Positions 39,325 to 47,964 of a stretch of 64,000 bases of DNA are shown here, piece after piece. Where the stretch lies: assembly GCF_014257025.1 (NCBI RefSeq), contig NZ_JACMSF010000010.1, positions 1 through 64,000 on the forward strand, in the 5' to 3' direction. Numbering within the stretch: the first letter of the stretch is position 1; each line of letters starts with the position of its first letter. The DNA comes from Streptomyces cupreus. Its GTDB lineage: Bacteria; Actinomycetota; Actinomycetes; Streptomycetales; Streptomycetaceae. The translations under genes and the position numbers were made by a program. Below the pieces are notes generated by a model that saw nothing but the letters and a program-made list of their open reading frames with translations, was not told the DNA's origin and searched no databases.

Positions 39325-40683
39325 TCACACCGGCAGCAGCCGGGCCACGAGGTCGCTGAGCTGGCGGGCGTTGCGGCACTCGTGCATCTCGACCAGCTCG
39401 GCGTAGTCGGGCGCGGCGGAGTCGCCGGTGCCCCAGCTCGCGGTCTGCTCGGGGTTCAACCAGTAGACGCGGCGCGCCCGTTCGGCGATCTGCCGGACGG
39501 CCGCGAGGTTCGGGTCGCTCATGTTGGTGCGCGCGTCGCCGAGCACGAACACCGTGGTGCGCGGGCCGACCGCGGCGCCGTACCGCTCGGCGAACTCGCC
39601 CAGCGCCATGCCGTAGTCGCTGCTGCCGTGCCAGCCCGTGAGCGTGGCTTCCGCCTGGATGCGGGCGCCGAGCCCCTCCGGGTCGGCCCTGCCGTGCACC
39701 AGCAGGCCGGTCACCTCGTCGATGCGGTTGACGAAGGCGAACACCCGTACCTTGCTGAACTGGTCGTGCAGCGCCTGCACCAGCAGCATGGTGAAGTCCG
39801 AGAAGCCGGACACCGAGCCCGACACATCGCACAGCAGCACCAGTTCGGGCCGTACGGGCCGCCGTCTGCGCAGCACCGGCTTCATCGGCACCCCGCCCGT
39901 CGACAGCGAACCGCGCAGGGTCCGCCGTAGATCGATCGATCCGCGCGCGGCCCGGCGTCTGCGGGCCGCCAGCCGGGTCGCGAGCTTGCGGGCGAGCGGC
40001 TGAACCGCCCTGCGCAGTTCGGCGAGTTGGGCCTTTCCCGCGAACAGGAAGTCCACGCGGTCGGCGCTCGGCGCCACCGCCCGCCGGGCGATCTCGTCCC
40101 GGCCGCGCCGCTCCGCCACCCGGCGCCGCGCCTCCGCGGCCACCAGGCCCCGGAACGCCTCGATGCGCCGCCGGATCTCGTCCTCCAGCAGCCGGTCGGT
40201 GAACCCCGAACCGCCGCCCTGCGCACGCACGTTGTCGCGGACCCGGGCGAGCAGCGTCTGCGGGCGGAGGCGGTCGAGTGTCTGGTACGACGACCAGCCG
40301 TCCGACGCGGGGGAGGAGCCGTATCCGCCGAAGCCGTCGACCGCCTCCACCGCCAACCGGCCCATCATCGCCCGGTCGTTCGCGGCCAACGCCGACGCCA
40401 GCCGGTCGCGCAGGTCCTCCCGGCCGGCCGCCTCCTGCTCCGGCGCGCCGACACCGCGCGGGAAGTACAGGTCGAAGACCGGGTCGAACACCGGCCGTTG
40501 GGCCGTACCGTGCAGCAAGGTCGCCGCCAGGCCCTCGCGCAGAGTCTCCCGGTCCGTGAGCCCGAGCGCCGCCACCGCCTGCGCCGCGTCCACGGTCTCG
40601 CCGGTGCCGATCCGGATGCCGTGCGCGCGCAGCGCCGCGACCAGCGTCGTCAGTCGCTCGGCGACCCCGGCGGGAGCAGTCAC
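39325..40683 (-). CDS. VWA-domain (CoxE-like) protein
   Basis: A 452-residue protein with a C-terminal von Willebrand A domain. The MIDAS motif DVSGSVSGFSDF (DxSxS) is near residue 285, and LGDARTN supplies a later metal-binding Asp. The Arg-rich middle part links to an N-terminal helical region. The GTG start overlaps the MoxR ATPase stop by four bases. MoxR/VWA pairs act together as a metal-insertion or complex-remodelling chaperone, the VWA protein recognising the client. Only 1 base separates its 3' end from the convergent SDR gene. Confidence 0.87.
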   Translation of the reverse strand: MTAPAGVAERLTTLVAALRAHGIRIGTGETVDAAQAVAALGLTDRETLREGLAATLLHGTAQRPVFDPVFDLYFPRGVGAPEQEAAGREDLRDRLASALAANDRAMMGRLAVEAVDGFGGYGSSPASDGWSSYQTLDRLRPQTLLARVRDNVRAQGGGSGFTDRLLEDEIRRRIEAFRGLVAAEARRRVAERRGRDEIARRAVAPSADRVDFLFAGKAQLAELRRAVQPLARKLATRLAARRRRAARGSIDLRRTLRGSLSTGGVPMKPVLRRRRPVRPELVLLCDVSGSVSGFSDFTMLLVQALHDQFSKVRVFAFVNRIDEVTGLLVHGRADPEGLGARIQAEATLTGWHGSSDYGMALGEFAERYGAAVGPRTTVFVLGDARTNMSDPNLAAVRQIAERARRVYWLNPEQTASWGTGDSAAPDYAELVEMHECRNARQLSDLVARLLPV

Positions 40684-41537
40684 AGGGCGTCCAGGTCGAG
40701 CTTGGCGGTGGCCTTCAGGACGTCGTCCTGGTGCTTGAGAAGTACGCCGAGACTGTCCCGTACGACGGTCTCGTCGAGGGAGTCGGCGCCGAGCGCGAGC
40801 AGCGTGCGCGCCCAGTCGATGGTTTCGGCGACCGACGGCAGCTTCCGCAGGTCCATGGCGCGCAGCGCGCCCACCACCCGTACCACCGAACGGGCCAGCG
40901 CCTCGTCCAGACCCGGCACCTTCAGCCGGACGATCCGGCGCTCCAACTCCTCGTCGGGGAAGCCGATATGGAGGAAGAGGCAGCGGCGGCGCAGTGCCTC
41001 GGACAGTTCGCGGCTGGCGTTGGAGGTGAGGACGACGAAGGGGCGGCGGGTCGCAGTGACGGTGCCGAGCTCGGGCACCGTCACCTGGAAGTCGCTCAGC
41101 ACCTCCAGCAGCAGACCCTCCACCTCGACGTCCGCCTTGTCCGTCTCGTCGATCAGCAGCACCTTCGGGTCGTCGCCGCGGATCGCCGTGAGCAGCGGAC
41201 GGGGGAGCAGGAACTCCTCGCTGAAGATGTCGGTGCGCGTCTCGTCCCACGTCTCGTCGCGGCCCGCGCTGATGCGCAGCAACTGCTTGGCGTGGTTCCA
41301 CTCGTACAGCGCGCGGGACTCGTCCACGCCCTCGTAGCACTGCAGGCGGACCAGCCGGGCCCCGGCGACCTCGGCGACGGCCTTGGCGAGCTCCGTCTTG
41401 CCGACCCCGGCAGGGCCCTCGACCAGCAGTGGCTTGCCGAGGCGGTCGGCGAGGAAGACGGTCGTGGCGACCGCGGGCGAGGCGAGATAGCCGGTCTCGG
41501 CCAGTCGCGCGGCGACGTCGTCGACGGATGTGAACAA
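40680..41537 (-). CDS. MoxR-family AAA+ ATPase
   Basis: A 285-residue AAA+ ATPase. Walker A is GPAGVGKTE near residue 33, Walker B is VLLIDETDKAD near 115, and a sensor Asn lies in VLTSNASRELS. The start is chosen as TTG at 41535-41537 because GGAGG is 5 bases upstream, and the resulting N-terminus FTSVDDVAARLAETGYLAS matches the family. Longer readings lack a ribosome site. It is coupled by a four-base overlap to a VWA-domain partner. It diverges from the TetR gene, and the TetR operator lies in the shared gap, so it may also be regulated by it. Confidence 0.87.
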   Translation of the reverse strand: MFTSVDDVAARLAETGYLASPAVATTVFLADRLGKPLLVEGPAGVGKTELAKAVAEVAGARLVRLQCYEGVDESRALYEWNHAKQLLRISAGRDETWDETRTDIFSEEFLLPRPLLTAIRGDDPKVLLIDETDKADVEVEGLLLEVLSDFQVTVPELGTVTATRRPFVVLTSNASRELSEALRRRCLFLHIGFPDEELERRIVRLKVPGLDEALARSVVRVVGALRAMDLRKLPSVAETIDWARTLLALGADSLDETVVRDSLGVLLKHQDDVLKATAKLDLDAL

Positions 41538-41629
41538 CGGGGCCTCCAGGTCGGCGGCGATACAGCACGGTGGCGATACGCACCTATCTAAGCGCTTGTT
41601 CAGTGCTTGTGTCACGTGAAAAGCGGACA

Positions 41630-41647
41630 GGATACCGATCGGTTTCC
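41630..41647. promoter_or_regulatory. TetR-type operator, copy 3 (tetR promoter)
   Basis: GGATACCGATCGGTTTCC differs from the 38542 site core by one base. It lies 31 bases upstream of the TetR start and 93 bases upstream of the MoxR start, so it suits autoregulation and possible control of the MoxR/VWA pair. Confidence 0.82.
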
Positions 41648-41678
41648 GCCTGGGTGCGCGGCGCGGTAACCTCGCCGT

Positions 41679-42245
41679 ATGGCTACCGACAAGGCGTCCA
41701 CGAAGGACCGGCTCCTCGACGCGGCCGCCGAGCTCTTCTACCGCGACGGCGTCTCCATCGGCGTCGAGGCGCTGTGCCGCTCCGCCGGTGTCTCCAAGCG
41801 CTCGATGTACCAGCTCTTCGCGAGCAAGGACGAAGTCCTGGCCGCGAGCCTGGAGCGCCGGATCCCGGCGTACGAGGCCCTGCTGGTGCCCGCTGTCACG
41901 GACGCCGCAACACCCCGCGAGCGGATCCTGGGCCTCTTCGAGCGGCTGGAGCAGGGCTCCGTCGAGCCGGACTACCGCGGCTGCCCCTTTCTGGCCGCGC
42001 TGGTCGAGCTGAAGGACCCCGAGCACCCGGCGAGCACGGTCGCCCGCACGGTGAAGGAGCGCCTCCAGGCCTTCTTCCGTGAACAGGCCGAGCAGGGCGG
42101 CGCACGCGACCCGGAGCTGCTCGCCCGCCAGCTGATGCTGGTCTTCGACGGGGCGAGCGCCCGCGCCGGCGCCGGGATCGAGACGCTGGACGGGCTGACG
42201 ACCGCCACGGTCACCGCCCTGCTCGACGCGTCCGGCACGAAATAG
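41679..42245 (+). CDS. TetR-family regulator of the quinone-oxidoreductase/SDR pair
   Basis: A 188-residue TetR protein. The N-terminal helix-turn-helix is typical (RLLDAAAELFYRDG ... GVSKRSMYQLFASKDEVLA), followed by a helical ligand domain containing Cys and Asp/Tyr residues (PDYRGCPFLAAL) as in the YxaF/LmrA-like group. The near-identical palindromes at its own promoter and about 3 kb away identify a small regulon. The inducer is unknown; quinone-like or electrophilic compounds are plausible from the targets. Confidence 0.87.
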   Translation: MATDKASTKDRLLDAAAELFYRDGVSIGVEALCRSAGVSKRSMYQLFASKDEVLAASLERRIPAYEALLVPAVTDAATPRERILGLFERLEQGSVEPDYRGCPFLAALVELKDPEHPASTVARTVKERLQAFFREQAEQGGARDPELLARQLMLVFDGASARAGAGIETLDGLTTATVTALLDASGTK

Positions 42246-42276
42246 CCAGGGCGACCGCCCCCAGCCCCCCGCTCCG

Positions 42277-42519
42277 TCACGCCACCGCGACCGCCCCCAC
42301 CGTCGGAGTCCGCAGCACCCGCCACGCCGTCACCAGGCTCGCGCCCAGCGTCGCCGCCGCGACGGCGGCCACCGCGGCCCCGATGCCGTAGAACCGGCCC
42401 GGCAGCACCCCGTCGGGGCGGACCACGGTGAACGGGACGACCCCCGCCGGCGCCGCCACCGCGCCGAACGCCACACCGGTCAGCGTCAGGATCAGCCCCT
42501 CGGCGCCCACCACACCGGA
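42277..42519 (-). pseudogene. C-terminal remnant of an FtsX-like ABC permease
   Basis: About 80 codons encode the final two membrane segments of an FtsX/MacB-type permease, with the usual end pattern GAEGLILTLTGVAFGAVAA and LVTAWRVLRT. No ATPase gene or extracellular domain remains. The reading breaks off where a solute-binding protein fragment begins on the other strand, so this is a deletion scar. Confidence 0.7.
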
Positions 42520-42533
42520 CCGCCCGGCTGTGT

Positions 42534-42638
42534 CGTGTGTCCGACCTCGCCGCCCTCAACCAACAGGTCGACAACCGACGGCGGTTGGCGACCGACGTGG
42601 CCCGGACCTACCTCCAGGGCAAGGGCCTGCTGAAGTGA
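42534..42638 (+). pseudogene. C-terminal remnant of a glycine-betaine-type substrate-binding protein
   Basis: Thirty-four codons read DLAALNQQVDNRRRLATD, then VARTYLQGKGLLK and a stop. This is the characteristic end of OpuAC/ProX-like solute-binding proteins (LNKQVD ... VAKxYLxxxGLL). Everything upstream is lost. About 1 kb away lies a broken ATPase gene of the same transporter type, so both are leftovers of an osmoprotectant importer. Confidence 0.72.
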
Positions 42639-42716
42639 CACGCCCGTGACAGCCGTCACGGTATTGGTGCGGCGCGCCGACTTCCCGACCGTCGTCCGCG
42701 GGGGTAGAGGTACTTC

Positions 42717-43646
42717 ATGACGGTCGACGGGGGACGCCTCCACACCACGTGGTGGCAGGGACTACGCGAGTCGGTCGAGGGGGCGGACACCGATCTGCGC
42801 CCCGAGGGACTGACCCACATCGTGCCGGCCGGACTCGGCCCGGCCTACGTGAAGTTCGGGGACCTGTATCCCGAACAGCAGCTTCAGCTACAGCTGTTGT
42901 ACGGCGCCTCGCAGCGCGCCTTCGAGCGCAACACCCGGGTCGCGGCGCGCGTCACCGTGCAGCGTGTCCTCGGCAACGCGCTGAGCGATCCACGGCTGGA
43001 GGACCTCAAGCCGAACGACCACCTGGTCGAGTACCTCGACGAGGAGATCGCCGACCTGCGCGGACGCCTCGCGCAGGACAGCGCGACCGCTGTGAGCCGC
43101 GGCCTCAACGTCGGTCTGACGCTGGGCTCCGCCGCCAGCCTGGTGCTGCTCGTCGTACCGCTGCTGTGGGGCGTCGGACTGCTCCAGGCCCTCGGGGTGA
43201 CGCTCAACTGCACCAACCGCTGGCATCTGCTGGGCGCGTTCGTCTGCGGCGGGGTCGGCGCGTTCGGCGCGGTGCTCAGTGTGCTGGTCCGACTGCGGGG
43301 CAACGCCGAGCAGTTGACGAAGCGCCAGAACAGCGCCCGGGACGGCCTGATCGTGCCCGGCCAGATGGCCCGCAGCATGCGCCACGAGGGCGTGTACCGG
43401 GTGTTCGTCGGGTGGATCCTCGCGCTCGCGGTGTACTTCCTGCTCAGCGGCGGTCTCGTGCCCGTCTTCGAGGTACCGGCCACCGCGGCTGAGATCTGCC
43501 CGGGCGCCGGGAGCCCCGGATCGGCCGCCAAGGGTACGGAGTTCTGGGGATTCTGGTGCGCCATAGGATTCGTCGCCGGCTTCAACGAGCGGTGGGCGTT
43601 CGGCATCCTGGGACGCGAGTCGACCCGTAAGCCGAAGGGCGCCTGA
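42717..43646 (+). CDS. Unknown integral membrane protein
   Basis: A 309-residue protein. A cytoplasmic N-terminal domain of about 130 residues (helical, with KPNDHLVEYLDEEIADLRGRL) precedes membrane segments near 143-165, 180-200, 235-255 and 280-295. A short loop with a Cys pair (NCTNRW, EICPG) could face outside. The start is ATG at 42717. It is the only intact gene between remnants of two ABC transporters. I do not recognise the family and would not assign a function. Confidence 0.62.
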   Translation: MTVDGGRLHTTWWQGLRESVEGADTDLRPEGLTHIVPAGLGPAYVKFGDLYPEQQLQLQLLYGASQRAFERNTRVAARVTVQRVLGNALSDPRLEDLKPNDHLVEYLDEEIADLRGRLAQDSATAVSRGLNVGLTLGSAASLVLLVVPLLWGVGLLQALGVTLNCTNRWHLLGAFVCGGVGAFGAVLSVLVRLRGNAEQLTKRQNSARDGLIVPGQMARSMRHEGVYRVFVGWILALAVYFLLSGGLVPVFEVPATAAEICPGAGSPGSAAKGTEFWGFWCAIGFVAGFNERWAFGILGRESTRKPKGA

Positions 43647-43669
43647 GGCGCTGGCGCCGGAACGGAACC

Positions 43670-44174
43670 TCAGGCGTCCGCCACCGAGTCGAACCGCACC
43701 TGGTCCCGCGCCACGCCGAGCGAAGAAGCGTGCCCCTTCCAGCACGGCGACCCAAAGCCGGCGTCGTGCTGGAGCATCACCCCGAACGCCTGCTTCAGGG
43801 GCGCCCCGACCGGCACCCACGCATTGATCCGGTGCGCGTGATTGCCGACGACGCCGCCCGCCGCGAGATCTGCGCCACCGCGGGCGCCGGCTCGTCCAGC
43901 CGTGCCGTCGGCGGCTGCTTCAGATCGTCCGCCTCGCTTCAGCCCAAGGTCCGCGCCCACGAACTCCGCGATATACGGCGTCGCCGGCGTCCCGAGCATC
44001 GCCCCGGGCGTTCCACGCCCCGAAGGGCTCGTCCATCAGCAGCACCGGCGGATCGGTGGCCAGCGCCCGCGCCTTGGCCCGCTTCCAGCCGACCGGCGTC
44101 GGCACGGTCGCGGGGTTGTCGAGGACCGTGCGGTGCGGGAGATACCGCTTGCCGACCTGCTCGATCCGGATCAT
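43670..44174 (-). pseudogene. Decayed glycine-betaine-type ABC ATPase gene
   Basis: From the start, MIRIEQVGKRY and TVLDNPATVPTPVGW give the N-terminus, but the sequence jumps straight to ALATDPPVLLMDEPFGAWN, the Walker B region. Walker A and the signature motif are missing, so there is an internal deletion. A frame change near 44000 then continues with TPYIAEFVGADLGLKRG and a CBS-like end (VPVGAPLKQAFGVMLQHDAGF). These match OpuAA/ProV-like ATPases. With the binding-protein fragment upstream, it marks a lost osmoprotectant transporter. Confidence 0.77.
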
Positions 44175-44298
44175 GTCCGCACGCTGTCGGCCCTGCCCGG
44201 GGCACCCTCCAGCGCCGACGAATGGCGGACTCCACCTCCGCGCTCGCCTGACCAGCGGCAGGTCGTGTGGTCGAACCGGTCCGGGGAACTCGGCCGCC

Positions 44299-45837
44299 AT
44301 GGACGACCAGGCCCGCACCCGCACGTCGTACTGGATCGAGACGGCACCGCCCGGCGACCTCGCGCCCCCACCGGACGGTGACCTGACCGTCGAGGTCGCC
44401 GTCGTGGGTGCGGGCATCGCCGGGCTCTGCACGGCCTGGGAGCTGGCCCGGCGGGGCCAGGGCGTCGCCCTGCTGGAGGCGGACCGGGTCGCTATGGGCG
44501 TCACCGGGCACACCACGGCCAAGCTGAGCGCCCAGCACACTCTGATCTACGACCGGCTCCGCCGCACCCGCGGCCGGGACGGGGCGCGTCTGTACGCCGC
44601 CTCGCAGATGGACGCGATCCGGCACGCCGCCGAGACAGCGGACGCGCTCGGCGTCGACTGCGACTGGGAGGACACGGCGGCCTGCACCTACACCGAGGAC
44701 GGCGACCGTACGGACGAACTGCGGGCCGAGGCCACCGCGGCCCGGGAGGCGGGCCTGCCGGCGCGGTACGTGACCGACACGGATCTGCCGTTCCCGGTCG
44801 CGGGCGCGGTCCGGGTCGAGGAGCAGGCACAGTTCCATCCCCGCAAGTACCTCCTCGCCCTGGCCGAGGACCTGCGCCGCCTGGGCGGTCGCGTGCACGA
44901 GCACACGCGCGTGGTCGCGCTCTCCGAGAGTGAACCCTGTGTGCTGACGACCGAGGACGGGGTGAAGGTGACCGCTCGGTCCGTCGTGGTCGCCACCCAC
45001 TATCCGATCTTCGACCGGGCGTTGCTGTTCACCCGCCTCTCGCCGCGCCGCGAACTGGTGGTCACGGCGCCCATCGAGGCGACCGCCGCTCCGACCGGCA
45101 TGTACATCACCCCCGAGCAGAACACCCGCTCCGTCCGCACCGCACCCTACGGGGCCGGCAGACGCCTGCTCATCGTCACCGGAGAACACTTCACCCCCGG
45201 CGCCGGCGGCGATGTCGAGGCACGCTTCGAGGCCCTGTCCGGATGGGCGGAGGAGCGCTTCGGCGACCTCGACTTCACCCACCGGTGGGCCGCGCAGGAC
45301 AACGATCCCACCGACTCCGTACCGCTCGTCGGCCCCCTGCACCCGGCGAGCCGGCACGTCTATGTGGCCACCGGCTTCGGCGGCTGGGGACTCGCGAGCG
45401 GGATCATGGCGGGCCGCCTCCTGTGCGATCTGATCACCGGCCGCGAGAACGCGTGGAGCGGCCTGTACGACCCGTGCCGCGTGACGTCCGTGCTGCGCGA
45501 GGGGAAGGACTTCCTCAAGCATCAGACCGACGTGGCACGCCACTTCGTGGGCGACCGGCTCCAGCATCTGCCGGGCCCCTCGACCACGTCGGTGGAAGAG
45601 ATCGCCCCCGGCGACGGCGCAGTCGTCCACATCTCCGGGAAGCGCTGCGCCGTCCACCGCGACGAGGAGGGGAAGCTGCACGCCGTCTCCGCGAAGTGCA
45701 CGCACCTGGGCTGCCTCGTGGCGTTCAACCGCGCGGAACGGACATGGGAGTGCCCGTGCCACGGCTCCCGCTTCGACCCGGACGGCCATGTGGTGCAGGG
45801 GCCGGCGGTGCGGCCCCTCGAACCACGGGACATCTGA
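44299..45837 (+). CDS. FAD-dependent oxidoreductase with C-terminal Rieske domain
   Basis: A 512-residue fusion. The N-terminal DAO-type FAD fold has VAVVGAGIAGLCTAWELARRG (split: dinucleotide motif GAGIAG at about residues 39-44) and the ATGFGGWGLASG motif near 360. The last 90 residues form a Rieske [2Fe-2S] domain: CTHLGC followed by CPCHGSRF supplies two Cys and two His ligands. Such fusions pass electrons between flavin and cluster inside one chain. The substrate is unknown. It converges on the lut operon with a 10-base gap and is not co-regulated with it by position. Confidence 0.87.
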   Translation: MDDQARTRTSYWIETAPPGDLAPPPDGDLTVEVAVVGAGIAGLCTAWELARRGQGVALLEADRVAMGVTGHTTAKLSAQHTLIYDRLRRTRGRDGARLYAASQMDAIRHAAETADALGVDCDWEDTAACTYTEDGDRTDELRAEATAAREAGLPARYVTDTDLPFPVAGAVRVEEQAQFHPRKYLLALAEDLRRLGGRVHEHTRVVALSESEPCVLTTEDGVKVTARSVVVATHYPIFDRALLFTRLSPRRELVVTAPIEATAAPTGMYITPEQNTRSVRTAPYGAGRRLLIVTGEHFTPGAGGDVEARFEALSGWAEERFGDLDFTHRWAAQDNDPTDSVPLVGPLHPASRHVYVATGFGGWGLASGIMAGRLLCDLITGRENAWSGLYDPCRVTSVLREGKDFLKHQTDVARHFVGDRLQHLPGPSTTSVEEIAPGDGAVVHISGKRCAVHRDEEGKLHAVSAKCTHLGCLVAFNRAERTWECPCHGSRFDPDGHVVQGPAVRPLEPRDI

Positions 45838-45847
45838 GACGACGGCC

Positions 45848-46489
45848 TCAGCCGACCAGGATCACCTCCAGGGTGCGCGGTCCGTGCACCCCCTCGACCC
45901 GGTCCAGTTCGATGTCGCTGGTCGCCGAGGGACCGGAGATCCAGGTCAACGGACGGGCCGGATCAAGGAGTTCGAGGGCCTGAGGGACGGACGAGACGAC
46001 CTGGTCCGGCACTCGCACGACGCAGATGTGGTGGTCGGGGACGAGGGTGATGCGGCGACGGCCCTGGTCGGGCGAGCCGTCCAGCACGATCGTGCCGGTT
46101 TCGGCGACGGCCACCGCACACGCCGTCACCACACTGTCGAGCTGGTCCAGTTGGCGCGCGGAGCTCTCCGCCCGGTCCGGGACCCGCTCTACGTCGGCCG
46201 CCGCAAGCCACGCGGTCTCCAGCCCCGGCGGCACGAGCACCGTCTTCGCGCCCCGCGCGGCGAGCATCCCGGCGATCGTCGCCGGGAGGTCCCCGGCGGA
46301 ACAACGGTGCACGATCGCCCGGTAGTCGGCGAGGTTCTCGGCGAGAAGATCGACCGTCTCCTCGACACTCCGCTCCCCGTGCTCGCGCAGATACTCCCTC
46401 AAGACCGCCTGTTCATACGGCGTGTCGTCCGGTCGTACGTCCGCCAGCGCGCGCCGTACTCGGCCCAGGATCCGTTCCCTGCTGCTCAC
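45848..46489 (-). CDS. lutC: L-lactate utilisation protein LutC
   Basis: A 213-residue LUD-domain protein, third subunit of the LutABC complex that oxidises L-lactate to pyruvate. Motifs include VAVAETGTIVLDGSPDQG and TLVPDHHICVV as in family members. The GTG start overlaps the LutB stop by four bases. It is the last gene of a unit that begins with LutA and lies directly after the rhamnose genes, so it supports oxidation of lactate made from rhamnose. Confidence 0.9.
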   Translation of the reverse strand: MSSRERILGRVRRALADVRPDDTPYEQAVLREYLREHGERSVEETVDLLAENLADYRAIVHRCSAGDLPATIAGMLAARGAKTVLVPPGLETAWLAAADVERVPDRAESSARQLDQLDSVVTACAVAVAETGTIVLDGSPDQGRRRITLVPDHHICVVRVPDQVVSSVPQALELLDPARPLTWISGPSATSDIELDRVEGVHGPRTLEVILVG

Positions 46490-47964
46490 TTGGCGCCGTC
46501 CTTTCCGCCGTGCGTCCGCTGCCACCAGTCCCGGAACGGCTCCGCGGGCACCGCGGGCAGATCCCGGGTGCCGCTCCACGCCTTGCCGGGCCCGGGCAGG
46601 CTGCGCGGATGCAGGCGCCGGGTGCGGGAAGCGAGCCGTTGGCCGGTGCGCAGGGCGGCCGGGCGTGCGAACGCCCAGCCCGCCGCCCGCATCGCCGCCC
46701 GCTCGGCCGCGTGCCCCTTGGCGGGCTTCAGTACGACCTTGTTGCCGCCCTGTATGACCTGCCCGCCCTGCACGACCCGCTCCCGCAGATGCACCAGCAC
46801 CTCGGGGATGTCGATGGCGACCGGGCACACCTCGTAGCAGGCGCCGCACAGGGTGGAGGCGTACGGCAGGGAGGCGTCGATCTCGCTTGCGGTGCCCCTG
46901 AGTTGGGGGCTGAGGATGGCGCCGATCGGGCCCGGGTAGACCGAGCCGTACGCATGGCCGCCCGCCCGCTCGTACACCGGGCAGACGTTGAGGCAGGCCG
47001 AGCAACGGATACAGCGCAGGGCCTGGCGGCCGACCTCGTCGGCGAGGGTGTCGGTGCGGCCGTTGTCGAGGAGGACGAGGTGGAAGTCGCGCGGTCCGTC
47101 CTCGTCCGTCGTACCGGTCCATGTCGAGGTGTACGGGTTCATGCGCTCGGCCGTGGAGGAGCGGGGGAGGGTCTGGAGGAACACCTCCAGGTCCTGCCAG
47201 GTCGGCACGACCTTCTCGATGCCGACGACCGAGATCAGCGTCTCGGGCAGGGTCAGGCACATCCGGCCGTTGCCCTCGGACTCCACGACCACCAGGGTGC
47301 CGGTCTCGGCGACCATGAAGTTGGCGCCCGAGACACCGACCTTGGCGCGCAGGAACTTCTCCCGCAGGTGCAGACGCGCGGCCTCGGCGAGTTCGGCGGG
47401 TGTGTCGGTGAGGCCGTCGGGGGCCGGGCGGCCCCACTCACTCATCTCGCGGGCGAAGATGTCCCGGATCTCGCCGCGGTTGCGGTGGATCGCGGGGACG
47501 AGGATGTGCGAGGGCCGGTCCTTGCCCAACTGCACGATCAGTTCGGCGAGATCGGTCTCGTAGGCGCGGATGCCCTCGGCCTCCAGGGCTTCGTTGAGCC
47601 CGATCTCCTGTGTGGCCATCGACTTGACCTTGACGACCTCCGACTCCCCGGTCTCCTTGACCAGTTCGGCGACGATCCGGTTGGCTTCGTCGGCGTCGGC
47701 GGCCCAGTGCACGGTGCCGCCGGCCGCGGTCACCGACTCCTCCAACTGCACCAGATAGCCGTCAAGATGACGGAGCGTATGGTCCTTGATCCGTGCTCCC
47801 GCGTCCCGCAGCGCCGCCCAGTCCGACACCTCGGCCACGGCCGTCGCCCGCTTGCCGCGGATGGTGTGTGTGGCATGGCGCAGATTGCCGCGCAGGGTCT
47901 GGTCATGGACGGCCTCGTGCGCGGCCTTGGGAAAGGCCGGCATTCCTACGAACGTCCCGCTCAT
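46486..47964 (-). CDS. lutB: L-lactate utilisation iron-sulfur protein LutB
   Basis: A 492-residue protein. An N-terminal LUD domain (VAETGTLVVVESEGNGRM) is followed by two [4Fe-4S] sites, CIRCSACLNVCP and CGACYEVCPV. LutB passes electrons from lactate oxidation. Its ATG overlaps the LutA stop by four bases and its stop overlaps the LutC start, so the three subunits are made in step. The protein is soluble. The length is normal for the family. Confidence 0.92.
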   Translation of the reverse strand: MSGTFVGMPAFPKAAHEAVHDQTLRGNLRHATHTIRGKRATAVAEVSDWAALRDAGARIKDHTLRHLDGYLVQLEESVTAAGGTVHWAADADEANRIVAELVKETGESEVVKVKSMATQEIGLNEALEAEGIRAYETDLAELIVQLGKDRPSHILVPAIHRNRGEIRDIFAREMSEWGRPAPDGLTDTPAELAEAARLHLREKFLRAKVGVSGANFMVAETGTLVVVESEGNGRMCLTLPETLISVVGIEKVVPTWQDLEVFLQTLPRSSTAERMNPYTSTWTGTTDEDGPRDFHLVLLDNGRTDTLADEVGRQALRCIRCSACLNVCPVYERAGGHAYGSVYPGPIGAILSPQLRGTASEIDASLPYASTLCGACYEVCPVAIDIPEVLVHLRERVVQGGQVIQGGNKVVLKPAKGHAAERAAMRAAGWAFARPAALRTGQRLASRTRRLHPRSLPGPGKAWSGTRDLPAVPAEPFRDWWQRTHGGKDGAK

